Assembly: GCA_033032865.1 (NCBI GenBank) | Contig: JAWHQI010000068.1 | Coordinates: 6,572,001 to 6,636,000 of the forward strand | From: Dactylorhiza incarnata | Taxonomy: Eukaryota > Streptophyta > Magnoliopsida > Asparagales > Orchidaceae | Reading direction: 5' to 3' | Length of the DNA stretch: 64,000 nucleotides | Shown here: positions 35,718 through 48,816 of the stretch, one piece after another | Layout: each line of letters begins with the position of its first letter | Position numbering within the stretch: position 1 is the stretch's first letter | The notes under the pieces: model-generated | The model's database searches: none | Told to the model about the DNA's origin: nothing | Seen by the model: the letters and a program-made list of their open reading frames with translations, nothing else | Translations under genes and position numbers: made by a program

Positions 35718-35952
35718 AACACAGACGTGTGAGTTTTCTTGAGAGGGAGAGCCGAGAGATAGTAGTTCTTCCAGTGTGTATAGCCGCCTTTTTATTTTTT
35801 TTGTTTGCTTTTTACTTATTAACTGCTTGTTTTTATTTCTTTCCCTCTTATTTTAAAGTTTTAGGCAAGTCTAATCCAAGAAGTTTTATTAGTTTGTGTA
35901 AATTTTCTTGCAAAGAATTTCAGTCTCGTTATATCTGCTTTAATTGTCAAAT

Positions 35953-37152
35953 ATGTCGTCATGGGATATTTCACCTAGCTTTAATGATAAGATGGTTTAT
36001 TATATAGACCAAATGAATGAGTTGAATGCTAGGCAGTGTAGGAACATTGTTTGCTTGTTGTGTCGAGGAGAGGGTCATGAATTGAAGGACTGTCCTAGTC
36101 TTTTCAAGCCTGACCGCCACTCCTCCACTCAGGACAACATTGTCCCTATCGCTCATTCTTTACCCATGGAGGCAAGTGTGCCCTCTACCCCTGAGCTTGT
36201 CTCGTGCACGGACTCCTCACTCCCTGTTTATGGCTTCACTCCCAGTGATGATGATCACTCATCTGTTGGCCAACAAGGAGAGGAATGGGAGCTCCTAGAT
36301 GCACCTGAGTATGATGAGGAAAGTATTCTTTCCATCGGGGAGGCTTTAGCGGATCTTTTTGCGGAGGAACCGAATATTTTTGTCCCTCCAGTTTCTTTGC
36401 AAGATTTCTCTACACATATTCTTTATGATCCTATCGAAGTAAAGGAGCTGGGTGATGCTTCTGACTCGGAGGGTGCTCCAAAGTGGGATGAGGATGTCAT
36501 TTTCCCTGAGGGGGAGAATGAATACTTTGAACACGATGATGCACCTCGGTGGGATGAGGAGGATACTCTCTCTGATGAGGAGGTTTGCACTTCTTCATGG
36601 GACGAGGAGGTCCAAATCACCACTGAGGCTCCTGAGTTCTCAAGTCCCCCTTGCTATGATATTTACGATGATGATAGTGATCTACCCTTGGATCTTGCTG
36701 GGAGTGAGACCGGGACCACTCCCCCGATTTTTGATTATTTTTGTCATTCTTCTGTTTTATTTACTGACCCCCCTTCTTCATCTGAGCCTGTGCAGGTTGA
36801 GTCTTCACAGGTACATCAGGAGGACTTGGAGCTTTGTGCTCAAGTCAATGATGAGTATGTCCTTTTATGCGAGGAGGTTGATCCCTCCTCCATTAAGGAA
36901 GCCTCATTCGTTGCCTTCTCCTCCCGCGGACCTGCTGTGGACGATACCGTGCTGGGCAAGGATAGTTTTGGTGAGATGAGTGAGGACCAGGCCTCCTCCT
37001 CTTCTTACTTTCTTTTCCCTCTACCTGTGAGGAGCAGGTATTTATATTCAGGTAGAGGCGTGACTGTTCTATCACCGTATCGGTACCCGCTACCGACACG
37101 GATATTAGGCCAGTTACCTGTCCACTTCTCCTTCCATAGGCCCATTAGCTAG
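35953..37152 (+). CDS. Element C ORF: acidic protein with one zinc knuckle
   Basis: This is an intact 399-residue frame from ATG 35953; the in-frame codon further upstream is only a TTG. A CX2CX4HX4C knuckle (CLLCRGEGHELKDC) lies at residues about 31-44. After it comes a long acidic stretch rich in Asp, Glu and Ser with repeated W-D-E-E type units (residues about 110-230), and a short basic C-terminus. There is no capsid domain or enzyme. The only recognisable function is nucleic-acid binding by the knuckle. It may be a relic Gag nucleocapsid or a protein that packages the element RNA in particles of another element. Confidence 0.7.
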   Translation: MSSWDISPSFNDKMVYYIDQMNELNARQCRNIVCLLCRGEGHELKDCPSLFKPDRHSSTQDNIVPIAHSLPMEASVPSTPELVSCTDSSLPVYGFTPSDDDHSSVGQQGEEWELLDAPEYDEESILSIGEALADLFAEEPNIFVPPVSLQDFSTHILYDPIEVKELGDASDSEGAPKWDEDVIFPEGENEYFEHDDAPRWDEEDTLSDEEVCTSSWDEEVQITTEAPEFSSPPCYDIYDDDSDLPLDLAGSETGTTPPIFDYFCHSSVLFTDPPSSSEPVQVESSQVHQEDLELCAQVNDEYVLLCEEVDPSSIKEASFVAFSSRGPAVDDTVLGKDSFGEMSEDQASSSSYFLFPLPVRSRYLYSGRGVTVLSPYRYPLPTRILGQLPVHFSFHRPIS

Positions 37153-38886
37153 AACTGTTTTATTTTAGAATAAGTCGTGCTGGGATGACAATAACCCCAG
37201 TAGTTATCTTTCTTTTCTGCATTTTTATTTCTTCTAATCATGTTTAGTTAGTAGTATTTCTTTTTCAGTTTTCTATTTTCTTTTTGCGGAGCTGACCCCT
37301 GCAGGCATTTTTTTCTGGATGGCGGATGCTGCAGCTTAGTCGTGGTTTAAACGCCAATCTTCTGGTGTGCTCATTTCTGAGCACTGGGTACTCTCTTTCC
37401 CTAGCTTTTTCTGATTTTCATGTCATATATTATGCGGATTGTTTAGTTTAAGTCTGGGGGAGAGTAGTTTTGTTTACCCGCTCACGTGCACTATTGCACT
37501 GCATGCTAGAAGATTCCATTTAAAATGTTTTGTTTATTTTCATTGCACACCACATCACCTACTTGAGCGCGTACTCATCTGTTTGCTTGCTCTGTTGTGA
37601 ATTTAATTCTTCTGCTTATTTGGGAAAGTTTAGGTGATGGCTTAGGACTATGTAGCAGAGTAAAATGTTGACTCTAGTAGTGCTCCTAGTCGAGTGCTCG
37701 GTTACATAGAAATTTGTGTAGAGTAGACTTCTTTTTATACTATGGTTTTATATTTTTCTCTAGTAGTGTAAATGTTGTTTACTCTACTCAAATGGTGAAT
37801 CCGGTGTGAATCAAACGGTAGCGTAGGGATGTGTGTAAACGATCGCTAGACTCGTATTGCTTGAGTCGGGAGAAAGGAGAATCTTTCTCGGTGGCTAGAA
37901 CTTGCCCCAAGCGATTCTTGAAGCATGGGTATACGGTTAGTCAATTGTGTGAATGTGATATAGGCCATCATTTTGGCCCGGTTGAGCCTTTGTGCCTATT
38001 CTTACCGCTATATCCTCGCTAGCCCAGTTGTGCCTACCCGTTCTTTGATTCAGCCCCACTTTTATTTCACCAAAGCCCAAAAGCCAATCCTAGTCGCACA
38101 CCCAAAATTTGAGCTTTAGCTGTTTATTATTTTCATAAGTTGGGTTGTTGATGTGGTAATATGTTTGTGAAGTTGTGGATGTGTCCTTTTGTTTAATTGC
38201 TGAAAATGATAAGAAAAGAAAAAAAAATGAGAAAAAGAAAAGAAGTTAAAAAGAAAGGAAAGAGAAGGAATGTTTAATTGAAAATCTTTATGTATAGATT
38301 TATGTTTGGGAGTAGGCGGTGCACGCACCCATGCTGTTAAGTCCAAGTCTGGGGGTGTTGTGTACCCGCATGTTTGTGTGGTGAATGAGGATAGTTTCCT
38401 GCATTAGCTCATTTGGGTTTAGTGCTTGAGCCGTCGTTTTTATCTTTGTTTATCCTCACCTAAACCCAAGCCTCATTTAAAACCTAAAGTCCTATTGATT
38501 CACGCATTTGAGTCAAACCAGTGCCGTGGAGAGAATGTGACCGTGCAAGCCTATGGTCACCGACACCGATGGATTTCGGTGGAGTTTATCCGACACCCCA
38601 ATCTTGAGCAATGCTCATCTCAGCGTTTAGTTTACTTTCTCCGTATGCATGACCGAACGATTCACCGCTTTTCACCATTTTGAGTAGTTGTAATATGCTT
38701 TTACTCTTTTAGAAATATATAAACTATTTTTATAATCAGAAATCTTTTCTACTATTTTTCTTATGCACGTGAGCATGCGACTTCGCATGGTACTCTGTAG
38801 TATAATCATTAAGCCATCTACTGTTCTTTCCTAGTTCGCTTAGAATTTGTTTGCTCGGGACGCGCAAACAGTTAAGTCTGGGGGTG
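37153..38886 (+). other. Element C 3' noncoding region with three polypurine-like tracts
   Basis: No supported gene. AAGTCTGGGGG occurs near 37449, 38345 and 38874. The last immediately precedes the 3' LTR and is the functional candidate; the others suggest duplication of this region or spare tracts. Confidence 0.6.
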
Positions 38887-40575
38887 TGATGAGTCCTGAT
38901 CATATACACTTTTATGGACTCATCTGGGCCATCTATTTAGTCTTTTCACTGCACTTTAGCCCTGTTTTAGCTCATATTGGTCATTCTATGCTAGGTGCAC
39001 TTATAGGCCCATTTTGGTGTGATTTCATTGCTTTTCTTCATTAGTAGTTTTCTTGCGTGTTAGGTGCCACTTTCAGTGGCTGGATTCGTGGTTGTGCTGG
39101 AATTGGAGTCGTGCAGGTGTTCCCGGTGCAATTCTGCACAGGAACACTGCGCACGATCACCGGTTCTATTGCGCACGACCACTGGTCGTGCGCCACTGAT
39201 CGTGTGCACTTAACCCTTTTTATGAGTTCTGTTTGGTGCAGTGCGCACGACCATCTACACTAGTGCGCACGACCACCGGTCGTGCGCCACTGCTCGTGCG
39301 CACTTACCATTTAATTTTCGAGTTCTGTTTGCTATAGTGCGCACGACCATCAACTACAGTGCGCACGACCACCGGTCGTGCGCCACTGGTCGTGCGAACA
39401 TGTTATTTTATAATTTCTGTCTTTGCAGGTTCCATCCAGGCAGAGCGCACGATCACAGGATTCTAGTGCGCACGACCACTGGTCGTGCGCCACTGACCGT
39501 GCGCACTGTTTAATTCCAGCGCCTATAAATTCCCTGCTCGCGATTTAGGTCGGGATCCCGATTACTTCCGCCGTTTCCTGCTCCGTTCCGCCCGATTTCG
39601 CCCCTCCATCGCTGCCCACCATCGGGGGATGCTCCGGGCTTGTTCTTCACGCCGATCTTGAGCCGGAGTTTCCTCTCGGCCTCCTCCTTCATCCAAGAGC
39701 TTCAAAGAGTGATCTAGCCGCCATCGCCATCGAGCAAGAGGAAGTTTGCAACCTCTACCGGATCGTGACACGAAGAAGACGGGTCCATTGGAGAGTCGTG
39801 ACAGCTCTCTCTACCCCGGACGTAGTTGCGGACCGAGCTTGGACGCGGATTGACAACCCGGCGATTCCAACCGTGAATCTACAACGAGCCTTCGGATTCG
39901 GTCGATTTCTTGCTCTATTCTTCTCTTATTGATGTCTATGTAGTTAGATCTAACATTATGATGAAGCGTGCTTGATTATTAGCATTTATACTTGATTATG
40001 TCTATGTGATTTGAGTATTCTTGCTTATTATTTTGAGGTGTGCCTTGTGGTGTGGATTGTTGGTTGTTCGGTGCCGCACTAGCAATTGCTAGTGGCGTGC
40101 TTGTCGAAGAGGTGCTTGCGACCCTCATTCCGCTTGCCTTCTCGTCCACCCGCCTACCGAAGCGTGGCATCGCGGCCCGTATTCCATCCCGCCTAACGAA
40201 GCAGCGCGCTCAAGGCCTGCATAGTTCGATCCGTTTGCCTACTCGTCCATCCGCCCTTGCGACGCAGCGCGCTCAAGGCCTGCCTAGTCTCCATCCCGCC
40301 AAGCGAAGCATTGCATAGCGGCATTGCATAGGAGTAGTTGATAGCTTTTATTTTATTTTCCAAAAGCCAACCCAACTCCCCCGCATTCCATCCGACGTTA
40401 AGGACTTCAATCTCAAGTCCTACCTCGAACGTTAACTCCACCTTACTGTGTTCCTTGAGAGATTCGATACTCGGGGATTACTCCTCATTTTATATTACTT
40501 GAACGATCGGTACACTGCCGTTTCGTGTCGCAGTCGAGCTACCGCCTATAGCGGTGTGTGAGATTTGCGCCATCA
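38887..40575 (+). repeat. Element C 3' LTR
   Basis: 1689 bp, same length as the 5' LTR with scattered substitutions, followed by ATACA. Confidence 0.93.
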
Positions 40576-40580
40576 ATACA

Positions 40581-42708
40581 CGTCAGGAAGCTATCGCCCG
40601 GCGATAACCACTGTCGCCGACGACAACGAAAAATCCAGAAAATCTATTTTTAAAATTTCTGAAGTTAATCAATTGTCTAATACTGCATCCTCATCCAGTA
40701 AAAGTCTAGAAAAATTATACTCTTCTCAATACATTACATGTGCCAAATACAATAGATTTTGTCACACTACGGACTCTTGCTGGAGGAAAGGAAAAAGTAA
40801 AATTAAACAAATCCGGGTGCCTAAGGCTTCTACCTATACTATGGGTGGAACCACTTGGGTAACCAGATCTTTACTCACCTCTTCTTTCTAGGCGTGTTGG
40901 CAGGCTAAGGATAAAGAAGACGTGTGGTACTTGGACTCGGGTTGTTCAAAGCACATGACGGGCAATAAAGAGAAGTTCCTTAGCCTGGAGATGAAAAAAG
41001 AAGGAGTTGTTACATTCGGAGATAATGGAAAAGGAAAAATCATCGGCATCGGAGTTGTGGGTAACAAAAATTTTTCAATTTCAAATGTTTTGTTTGTAGA
41101 AGGATTAAAGCATAATTTGATTTCTATTAGTCAATTATGTGATAAGGGTTTAGATGTTTTATTTGAATCTTCTACAAATTTGTGCAAAATTATTAATTCT
41201 AAAACAAATGAAATTGTTTTTACCGCACCTAGATGTCATAATGTATATATGATTAAATTTCTTGATTTTTCAAATTCTACTTTAAAATGTTTTTTTATCA
41301 AAAAAGGATGAATTAGAATTATGCCATAGGCGATTTGGACATACTAGTGCCAAGTTAATTACAAAACTTTCAAAAGATAAATTAATTAAAGGTTTACCAT
41401 TGTTAAATGGAAATTTATTTTCTTCATTATGTGTGCATTGCCAAAAAGGAAAATTTTCAAAATCATCTTCCAAAAGTAAAAATATTATTTCTACCACTAG
41501 GCCACTTCAATTAATACATATGGATTTATTTGGGCCAATTGGAATTTCTAGCTTAGGAGGTAGAAAATATACATTTGTATTGATTGATGATTATTCTCGT
41601 TTTTGTTGGACTTTATTTCTAACCTCCAAATCCGATGCATTTTCAGAATTTTCAAAATTATGTTTGCGTATTCAAAATGAATTTGAGTTAAAAATTAAAC
41701 GCATACGATCAGATCATGGAGGAGAATTTGAAAATGAAAAGTTTATTTCTTTTTGTACGGAGTTAGGAATTAAACACGAATTTTCCGCTCCACGCACACC
41801 ACAGTAAAATGGTGTAGTGGAGAGGAAAAATAGAACTCTTCAAGAGTTAGCCCGTACGATGCTATCTGAATTTAAATTACCAAAATCTTTTTGGGCTGAA
41901 GCGGTTAGTACGGCATGTTATGTAATTAATAGAGTAATGTTTCGCCCTATTTTAAAATTAACTCATTATGAATTAATTTTTAGTAAAAAACCAAATGTTT
42001 CTTATTTCAAAGTTTTTGGTTGTAAATGTTTTATTTTGAATTCTAAAGATTCCTTAGGAAAATTTGATGAAAAATGTGATGAAGGTATTTTTATTGGCTA
42101 TTCTTCAACTAGTAAAGCTTATAGGATTTTTAATAAAAGAACAAAAATAGTTGAAGAATCTATTCATGTTAGGTTTGATGAGTTTGCTTCATGTGTAGAA
42201 AACAAAATTACAGGAAAAGAAGATGAACCCCTTCCTTCGGTGGAGAATGATGATGAAGAACTTGGAGAAAATGAAGAAGAAAAAGAAGAAGAGAGAGAAG
42301 GAGAAAGAGAAGAAGATAGAGAAGGAGAAGAAAGAGAAGAATATGTGCCTCCAAGTGAATTGAGATTTTCAAAGGATCATCCAAAGGAGCTTATCATTGG
42401 AGATCCGCAAAAAGGGGTTAGTACTCGTTCATCGTTACAGGTTTTATTTTCAAACCTTTGCTTTGTCTCTGAAATAGAACCAAAAGATGTTTCCACCGCT
42501 TTAAATGATGAATTTTGGTTTTTAGCTATGAATGAAGAACTTAATCAATTTGAACGTAATAAGGTTTGGAATCTTGTAGAACGACCCAAAAATCGTCCTG
42601 TAGTTAGAGTTAAGTGGATTTTTAAAAATAAATTGGATAATGAATCTAGAATTGTTAGAAATAAAGCCAGCTTAGTTGCAAAAGGTTATGCACAAATTGA
42701 AGGGGTAG
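40581..42708 (+). pseudogene. pol: Copia B protease, integrase and start of RT
   Basis: Gag resumes at 40581, with a TAG at about 40889. Protease WYLDSGCSKHMTG follows in the same frame at 40922 with its catalytic Asp. A frameshift at the T-run near 41290 precedes the integrase zinc region (CHRRFGHTSAKL...CVHC). The integrase core shows HMDLFGPIG, RSDHGGEF and NGVVERKNR with D, D, E, except for a TAA (41805) in place of Gln before NGVVE. An acidic linker and the RT start (VWNLVERPKNRPVVRVKWIF) follow. The frame is cut in KGYAQIEG, where chromovirus E begins. Confidence 0.9.
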
Positions 42709-42851
42709 TGATGTAGGGATACCGTGACGACGTGGACATTACGCTAACGGAACAAACATTCATCGCAGAGAATAAAATAACATGGAGGGATCCGACCAAA
42801 AGCGAACGAAAAGGGGTCGGTTGGCTCTCCAAATCCGAAAGATAAAAAATA

Positions 42852-42975
42852 TGCGGGACTCGATACAACGTCCTTAGGACCTACCTCTCCAACAAGCACA
42901 CAACTCACCGTAAGCCAGACTCGATACAACGTCCTTAAGACCTACCTCTCCAACAAGCACACAACTCACCGCACC
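42852..42975 (-). repeat. Tandem duplication within the E LTR
   Basis: Two copies about 65 bp apart, each starting ACTCGATACAACGTCCTTA and ending CAACTCACCG, with one or two differences. Confidence 0.85.
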
Positions 42976-43364
42976 TACACAAGCATCTATTCCATCAATC
43001 GATTCATTTCAAAATGCAGCGGCAATTTTCTTGGAGCGGTGGTGAACATTCAAGCGGCGATAAAACATTATTTGAGATTAACTCCCTTGTTAGCGCCAAG
43101 TGCACCAATCTTGGAGAGCAAATCAAGGCTAGGCCAAGTTTCGCTCCCGCACCGGATCTACCCGATCCGAACAATAAGAGATTCAATGACAACACTTAGA
43201 TTTCAGATTTTTGCAAGCAAGAAAATTAAAGCCACGGATAAAACGATTCGACAAGAACCTCCACAAACTAAAGCGTAGAAAGAATCACTAGCAAGGGAAG
43301 GGGTTACCCAACAAAGAAGATGAACACACAAGATAAGGTGGGAGAATCTCTCTCTCCACGATTC

Positions 43365-43475
43365 CACCGGCGTCGCACCGAACGGAGAAGCACCCTTTCT
43401 TCCTTGGAGTCGCACCGCGGAAGTCTCGCCGGAGTCGCACCGAAGTGGATGGAGGGAGGCGGCCTTGGAGTCACA
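43365..43475 (-). repeat. GGAGTCGCACCG direct repeats in the E LTR
   Basis: Four copies of a GTCGCACCG-type motif (near 43371, 43407, 43432 and a decayed one at 43467). Unlike the dyad arrays in the other LTRs these are direct repeats and lie downstream of the TATA-like box in element orientation. Confidence 0.6.
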
Positions 43476-43784
43476 CCAAGAGAGAGGGGGGCGGCAAGGA
43501 GAAGGATCTACCTTGGCCGAAATTTCCAAGAGGGGGAAATTAGGTTTTCAATCTTCAATGGTTTCATTCCAACATAAAGACCCCTTTAAATAGGAGTTTA
43601 CACAACATCATAACCATCCATGATGGAGATGAAATCTCATCCATCCGTATGGTTAAATACACACCAAACTAAAATTAATAGTTCAAAATTAAAATAACAA
43701 TCACTTTAATAAATATAAAATTATCATATATCATGAAATAATTTTATATTTATTAATATAAAATAAAAGTGCATGAATAAGAGT

Positions 43785-46700
43785 CTAATTCTTCATGGCG
43801 GTTTTGGCACGCCGCGGGCAGAGATTATAATGCGGTCTTCCATCAGCATCGTCATGGCACCGTAGATCTGTGTGGCGCAGCGCTTCGGCAGCCGGGTCAT
43901 CATCATCAAGGAGTGTCGGAGGGGACGCGCCATTAATCCTCCCCCACTCAAAATCAAGCATCTCCGATGCGTGGTCTGAAATGTAGCGGCGGAGAAGATC
44001 AGCATCCAGTCATTGAAGCTCTGTCGCGAGGACCCAAGAATCGTCTGAAGGAGGGCGATCACGCCAATGGATGAGGAAGAGGTAAGTAGCACCCTCCGAG
44101 GTAGGAAGTGGCTCCGTAGACAGTATCATGCCCGGAGTGAGAAAAGTTTTTGGAAACCTGGGAAACATATCAGCAGTAGGAATAAAAGTATGCGACTTAC
44201 CATCCGATGAAATACCTGTGGGAACCGATAGAGAGAGGTCATCCGTACTACCACTCCCCAACCCATTAGAAGACTTGGTGGAAGGAGAAGACGTCAAGGA
44301 ACTGAACTCATGTGGAGGCGATACGAACATCGTTAAATCCGAGATGTTAAAAATAGGGGAGACTCCCCATTCGGCAGGCAAATCCAAAACAAAAGTGTGG
44401 TCACCTATTTTCTTGATGATCCGAAAAGGGCCGGCGCACTTAGGTGCTAACTTTTTAACGGTGCCAGATGGCAAACGTTCGGGAACTAATCGTACTAAGA
44501 CCAAATCGCCAACCTTGAAGTGTGACACTCTCCGATGTATATTGGCATGTGCCTGATAAGAATCATACTGAGTGGTCAAGGTAGCTCGTATACGTGCATG
44601 AAGGTTGTGAATATGTTGGGCGAAGGATTGTGCAAATTGACTTGCCTTGTAAGTTGGAGGTAAGGGAACCAAGTCAAGAGGCACAGGGGCCTTGTACCCG
44701 TGGACAATCTCATTTGGCGACAAACCGGTGGACCGATTTTTGGAATTGTTGTAGGCTAACTGAGCGTGGGGAAGAAGAAGATCCCATGTGCCTTTATGAT
44801 CACTCATGAGACATCTAAGAAGGTTCCCTAGGCTCCGGTTAACCACCTCAGTTTGCCCATTGGTTTGAGGATGATAGGCGGAGGAAAACAATAGTTTGGT
44901 ACCCATTAGGATCCAAAGTGTCTTCCAGAAGTAGCTCGTATACTTAACATCCCTATCCGAGACAATTGTCTTCGGCACTCCTCGGTGACTAACGACTTCC
45001 TTAAAATATAGCTTTGCGATATGAGATGCGTCGTCGGTTCTAGTACATGGTATAAAGTATGCCATTTTGGAGAACCTAACTACAACTACGAAGATAGAAT
45101 CGGGACGACGAAAAGTGGTGGGTAGGCCAAAGACAAAGTCCATGCTCACATCCTCCCAAGGTACGGATGGTATGGGCAACGGAGTATATAACCCGACGTT
45201 GGTATTGGTGCCCTTGGAAACTTGGCAAGTACGGCAACTAATCACTACCCGTCCTACTGTTGCCTTCAGATTTGGCCAATAGAACTTTTCCTCAACCAGG
45301 GTGATAGTCTTATCCCTACCGAAGTGGCCACTCAACCTGCCACTATGCAGTTCCCAGATGATATGGAGGCGTAAAGATGACTGCGGAATACATAATTTCC
45401 CATGCCTAAAGAGGTAACCATCCTTGATAACGAACGCAGTAATAGTGGTGGGGGAACTATCCTGGGCAGAAAGGTAAGAATCCTGAAAATCTGGGCATGT
45501 AGCGTACTCATCTTTGATTCGCTCGAACCCGACAACGTTAACCTCCATAGTGGTGACTAAAAGGGCTAGGCGACTAAGAGCGTCCGCGACCCGATTGTCC
45601 GCTCCCTTAAGGAGTTTGAGATTAAACGTGTAACCATGTAGGAAGGATACCCACTTGGCGTGACACGGGCTGATTTTATGTTGGCCATTGATAAATCATA
45701 AAGCTTCGTGATCGGAGAGGATCACGAACTCCTTAGAGAGGAGATAATGTCGCCAGTGGTGCAAGCATCTAATGACCGCATAAAATTCCCTATCATAGTT
45801 GGAATAATTCAATTTAGCGCCCGCCAACTTTTCACTGAAGAAACTCACAGGGTGCCCTTCCTGACTCAAGACACCTCCTATCCCCACGCCCAAAGCGTCA
45901 CAAGTAAGCTCAAAGACTTTCGAGAAGTCAGGTAGACGTAAGACGGGTGCCTCAGTCATAAGCTCTTTGATGCGTTGGAAAGCGAAGGTGGCGGACTTCG
46001 TCCAAGTAAACTCACCCTTTTTCATGCAGTCACTAATGAGGGCCATGATGCTGCTAAAGTCTTTGATGAAACGTCGGTAGAAAGTTGCCAACCCATGGAA
46101 GCTCCTCACCTCACGTATCGTGGTCGGCACGGGCCAGTCCTTAATCACCTTAACCTTTCTAGGGTCGACTCTAATGCCCTCCGTTCCAACGATGTAGCCT
46201 AAAAACTCCACCTCCGTAACATGGAAAGTGCATTTCTTGAGATTCAGAACTAAAGTTTCCTTCCAAAGGGTGGAAAGAACCACTCTCATGTGGGATATGT
46301 GCTCGTTGGTGGTAGTGTTGTAAACCAAGATGTCATCGAAGTAGACAACTACAAATTTCCCCATGAATGGCTGAAAGACATGCGTCATCATCCAGGAGAA
46401 GGTGCTGGGGGCATTGGACAGCCCGAAGGGCATCACAAGCCACTCGTATAACCCGTCCTTAGACTTAAACGCCGTCTTCCACTCATCTCCTTCGTGGATC
46501 CTTGTCTGGTGATAGCCGCTTCGTAAATCTAACTTAAAAAATATCGTGGCGCCAGACAAGACATCGAGAAGGTCATCTAAGCATGGTATAGGAAATCGGT
46601 ACTTGATGGTGATTTTGTTGATAGCGCGGCTATCAACACACATCCGCCACGTACCATCCTTCTTGGGGGCAAGAAGGGCTGGCACCGCACAAGGACTCAT

Positions 46701-48620
46701 GCTAGTCCTGATGAATCCCTTTTTCATCAAATCCTCGATCTGAGTCTGCAGCTCTTTGTGGGCCGCGGGATGAAGCCTATAGTGGGGTTGGTTTGGCAGG
46801 GACGAACCCGGAATGAGATCTATCGCATGTTGTATGTTCCTCAATGGAGGTAACACAGAAGGCAACTCGTCTGGGTACACGTCCTTATATTCGTCCAAAA
46901 GTGCTCGTAACTCCCTAGGCAACTCATCCAACGCTTCTGATTCACCCTTCGCACTCATAAGAACTAAAGCGTACATAACTCCCTCAAGAAAAGGATCTCT
47001 CACAAACTCTCTCCTACCAACTAGGCTCAAAGCCTTCCTCTCGGCCGGGATAGTAGTGTCCTTAGCCAAAGCTACCGTCTCCTTCGGAACGGCCGGTCTC
47101 AATGTGATGGTCTTACCGTTGAATTTGAATTCATAAGTATTGGCTCGACCGAAATGTGTGACGTCACGGTCATAAAGCCAAGGGCGGCCTAATAACACGT
47201 GGCACGCGTCCATGGGAAGGACGTCACACCAGACCTCATCCGTGTAAGATTTAAAGGTAAGAGGGACCAGGCAACGCTTGCTAACCGGGACGGTAACCTT
47301 GCTAATCCAAGCTACCTGGTAGGGTGTGGGGTGTGGTTCTGTGGTCAGATTCATACGCTTAACGGCGTTCTCAGAGATAACATTCACACAGCTACCGCTT
47401 TCTATAATGAGCTTGCACAGCTTAACACCACTCTTAAAGATCAGAGAAAAGATACTCGTCCTCCTCCAGTCATCTAGTGGACGTGGAGTGGTCAGAATAC
47501 AACGCATCACCATGAGGGGGGGATCATCTTCCAAATCGCTTGGGACCCCTTCGGGGTCGCTCTCCTCAGCGGCCTCATACACATAATCAGTAGAATCGGC
47601 GGCCATGTCTAAGAGGGCAACGGCCTTAGTCTTAGTTGGGCATTCAAAGGCATAGTGGCCTTGAACACCGCAAGAATAACACATGGTATTGGCCTTGCTA
47701 ACTTTCTCAATGGTAACACGCTCACTCGTGGGGTTCCTAGTGTTCCTAGCGGTGATCACGACGGATTTAGACTCGGTGGTTCTAGATTTTCCCCTGTCCG
47801 GATAGGTGGAAGAAGACGCTCCCACGGTGGTCTTATTCCTCGTGTGGGAATAACGGGAGTGAGGCTTGGCGGCTAAGTGTTTTTCAATGTCTAGGGCGGC
47901 ATTGAAAGTCGTGTTCAGATCTATGTGCCTGTAGCGCAAGAGCTTCCGCTGGATATCGGGTTGAATCCCCTTACGAAAGCTGGATAATGTGACCTCTGGG
48001 GGTTCCCTAAGCTCGCAACGCACCATACGGTCTTTCAACTCTCCCATATACTCGGCTACCGACTTTGAACCTTGCCGCAGGGTGGCTAGTTCATCGAACA
48101 TTTGTGTTCGGTGGTAAGCGGGAACGTATTGGTCGGTGAGCAAATTCTTCATCACCGCCCATCCGATTGGTGGGACTTCCTGTCCGGCTCCCAACCTCCT
48201 TTCCTCATTCAACCAAAAGGTTTTCGCACGATCTGTCAACTTCATGCGGGCAACTTGAACCTTTTGGAGATTCGTGAGATTGTGCCACTGGTAGTAACAT
48301 TCCATATCAACTACCCAGCTAAGGAAGACCTGGGGGTCTCCCATGCCATCGTAGGTGGGGGCATCAATCTTGATGGCTCTAGTGATATCGAAACCACGCT
48401 CGGGGCGGCGTTCTCGAGGGGGAACTCGGGGATGGTCCCCATCAGAATCCGAATCAGTGACCGGTTGTTGCCGGTTGGGCCCCCAAACATCACCGGGTGG
48501 TGGTGGCGGCCCTCCTTGATTCCGTAAGATTTGTTCTAACATCGTCCTAAGTTCAGTCAGTTCGGTACGTAGACCTGCTATGGCCTCCGTGTTGTGATCA
48601 TTGTGCAGATTCGCATCCAT
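43785..48620 (-). pseudogene. gag-pol: Chromovirus E gag-pol polyprotein
   Basis: One minus-strand frame with two TGA stops (45696-45698 and 44010-44012). The first 974 residues hold Gag (residues 70-250) and a CCHC knuckle (C314-C327). The protease site reads IESGS, Glu for the catalytic Asp, at residues 407-409. RT spans about 610-790 with YFDD at 760-763, followed by most of RNase H. The first TGA falls after SDHEAL, where the family has Arg. The downstream part continues RNase H, then integrase with its zinc region (HSGRLSGHFG...CRTCQ), VSDRDVKY and NGQTEVVNR. It ends with a chromodomain-like tail (FLIHWRDRPPSDDSW) containing the second TGA and stopping at 43785, inside the presumed 3' LTR. 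Inactive. Confidence 0.9.
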
Positions 48621-48816
48621 TATAGTCGTAGACGGTGTCGTCTACTCCGTTCCTAGCCTAGTGCGCATTCAGGTTCAGGAACAACTTTGGGAAGATGATT
48701 TTTCCTAGGGCTGTAGCTAGATTGAACATAGGATATTTTTATAGATTCCTGATGTGCGTAATACGGAGATCGTTAAAAAAAAAATTTTTTTGAATTTTGA
48801 CAAAAAATTCAGATTT

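Larger units (their letters stand above)
34006..40575 (+). mobile_element. Element C: non-autonomous gypsy-type LTR retrotransposon
   Basis: Two LTRs of equal length (1689 bp; 34006-35694 and 38887-40575) are flanked by the exact duplication ATACA (34001-34005, 40576-40580). A tRNA-Asp-like primer site, one ORF with a zinc knuckle and a polypurine tract are present, but no protease, RT or integrase. The primer site and AAGTCTGGGGG purine tract resemble Athila-type elements (inference). The LTRs look nearly identical, so insertion is recent. Confidence 0.92.
42709..43932 (-). repeat. Chromovirus E 3' LTR (approximate limits)
   Basis: Placed between the break in copia B RT and the purine tract GAGTGGGGGAGGATTAA (minus strand, about 43933-43955). 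TATA-like CCTATTTAAAGG (minus) lies near 43582-43594. Exact ends are uncertain because no second LTR is available for comparison. Confidence 0.55.
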
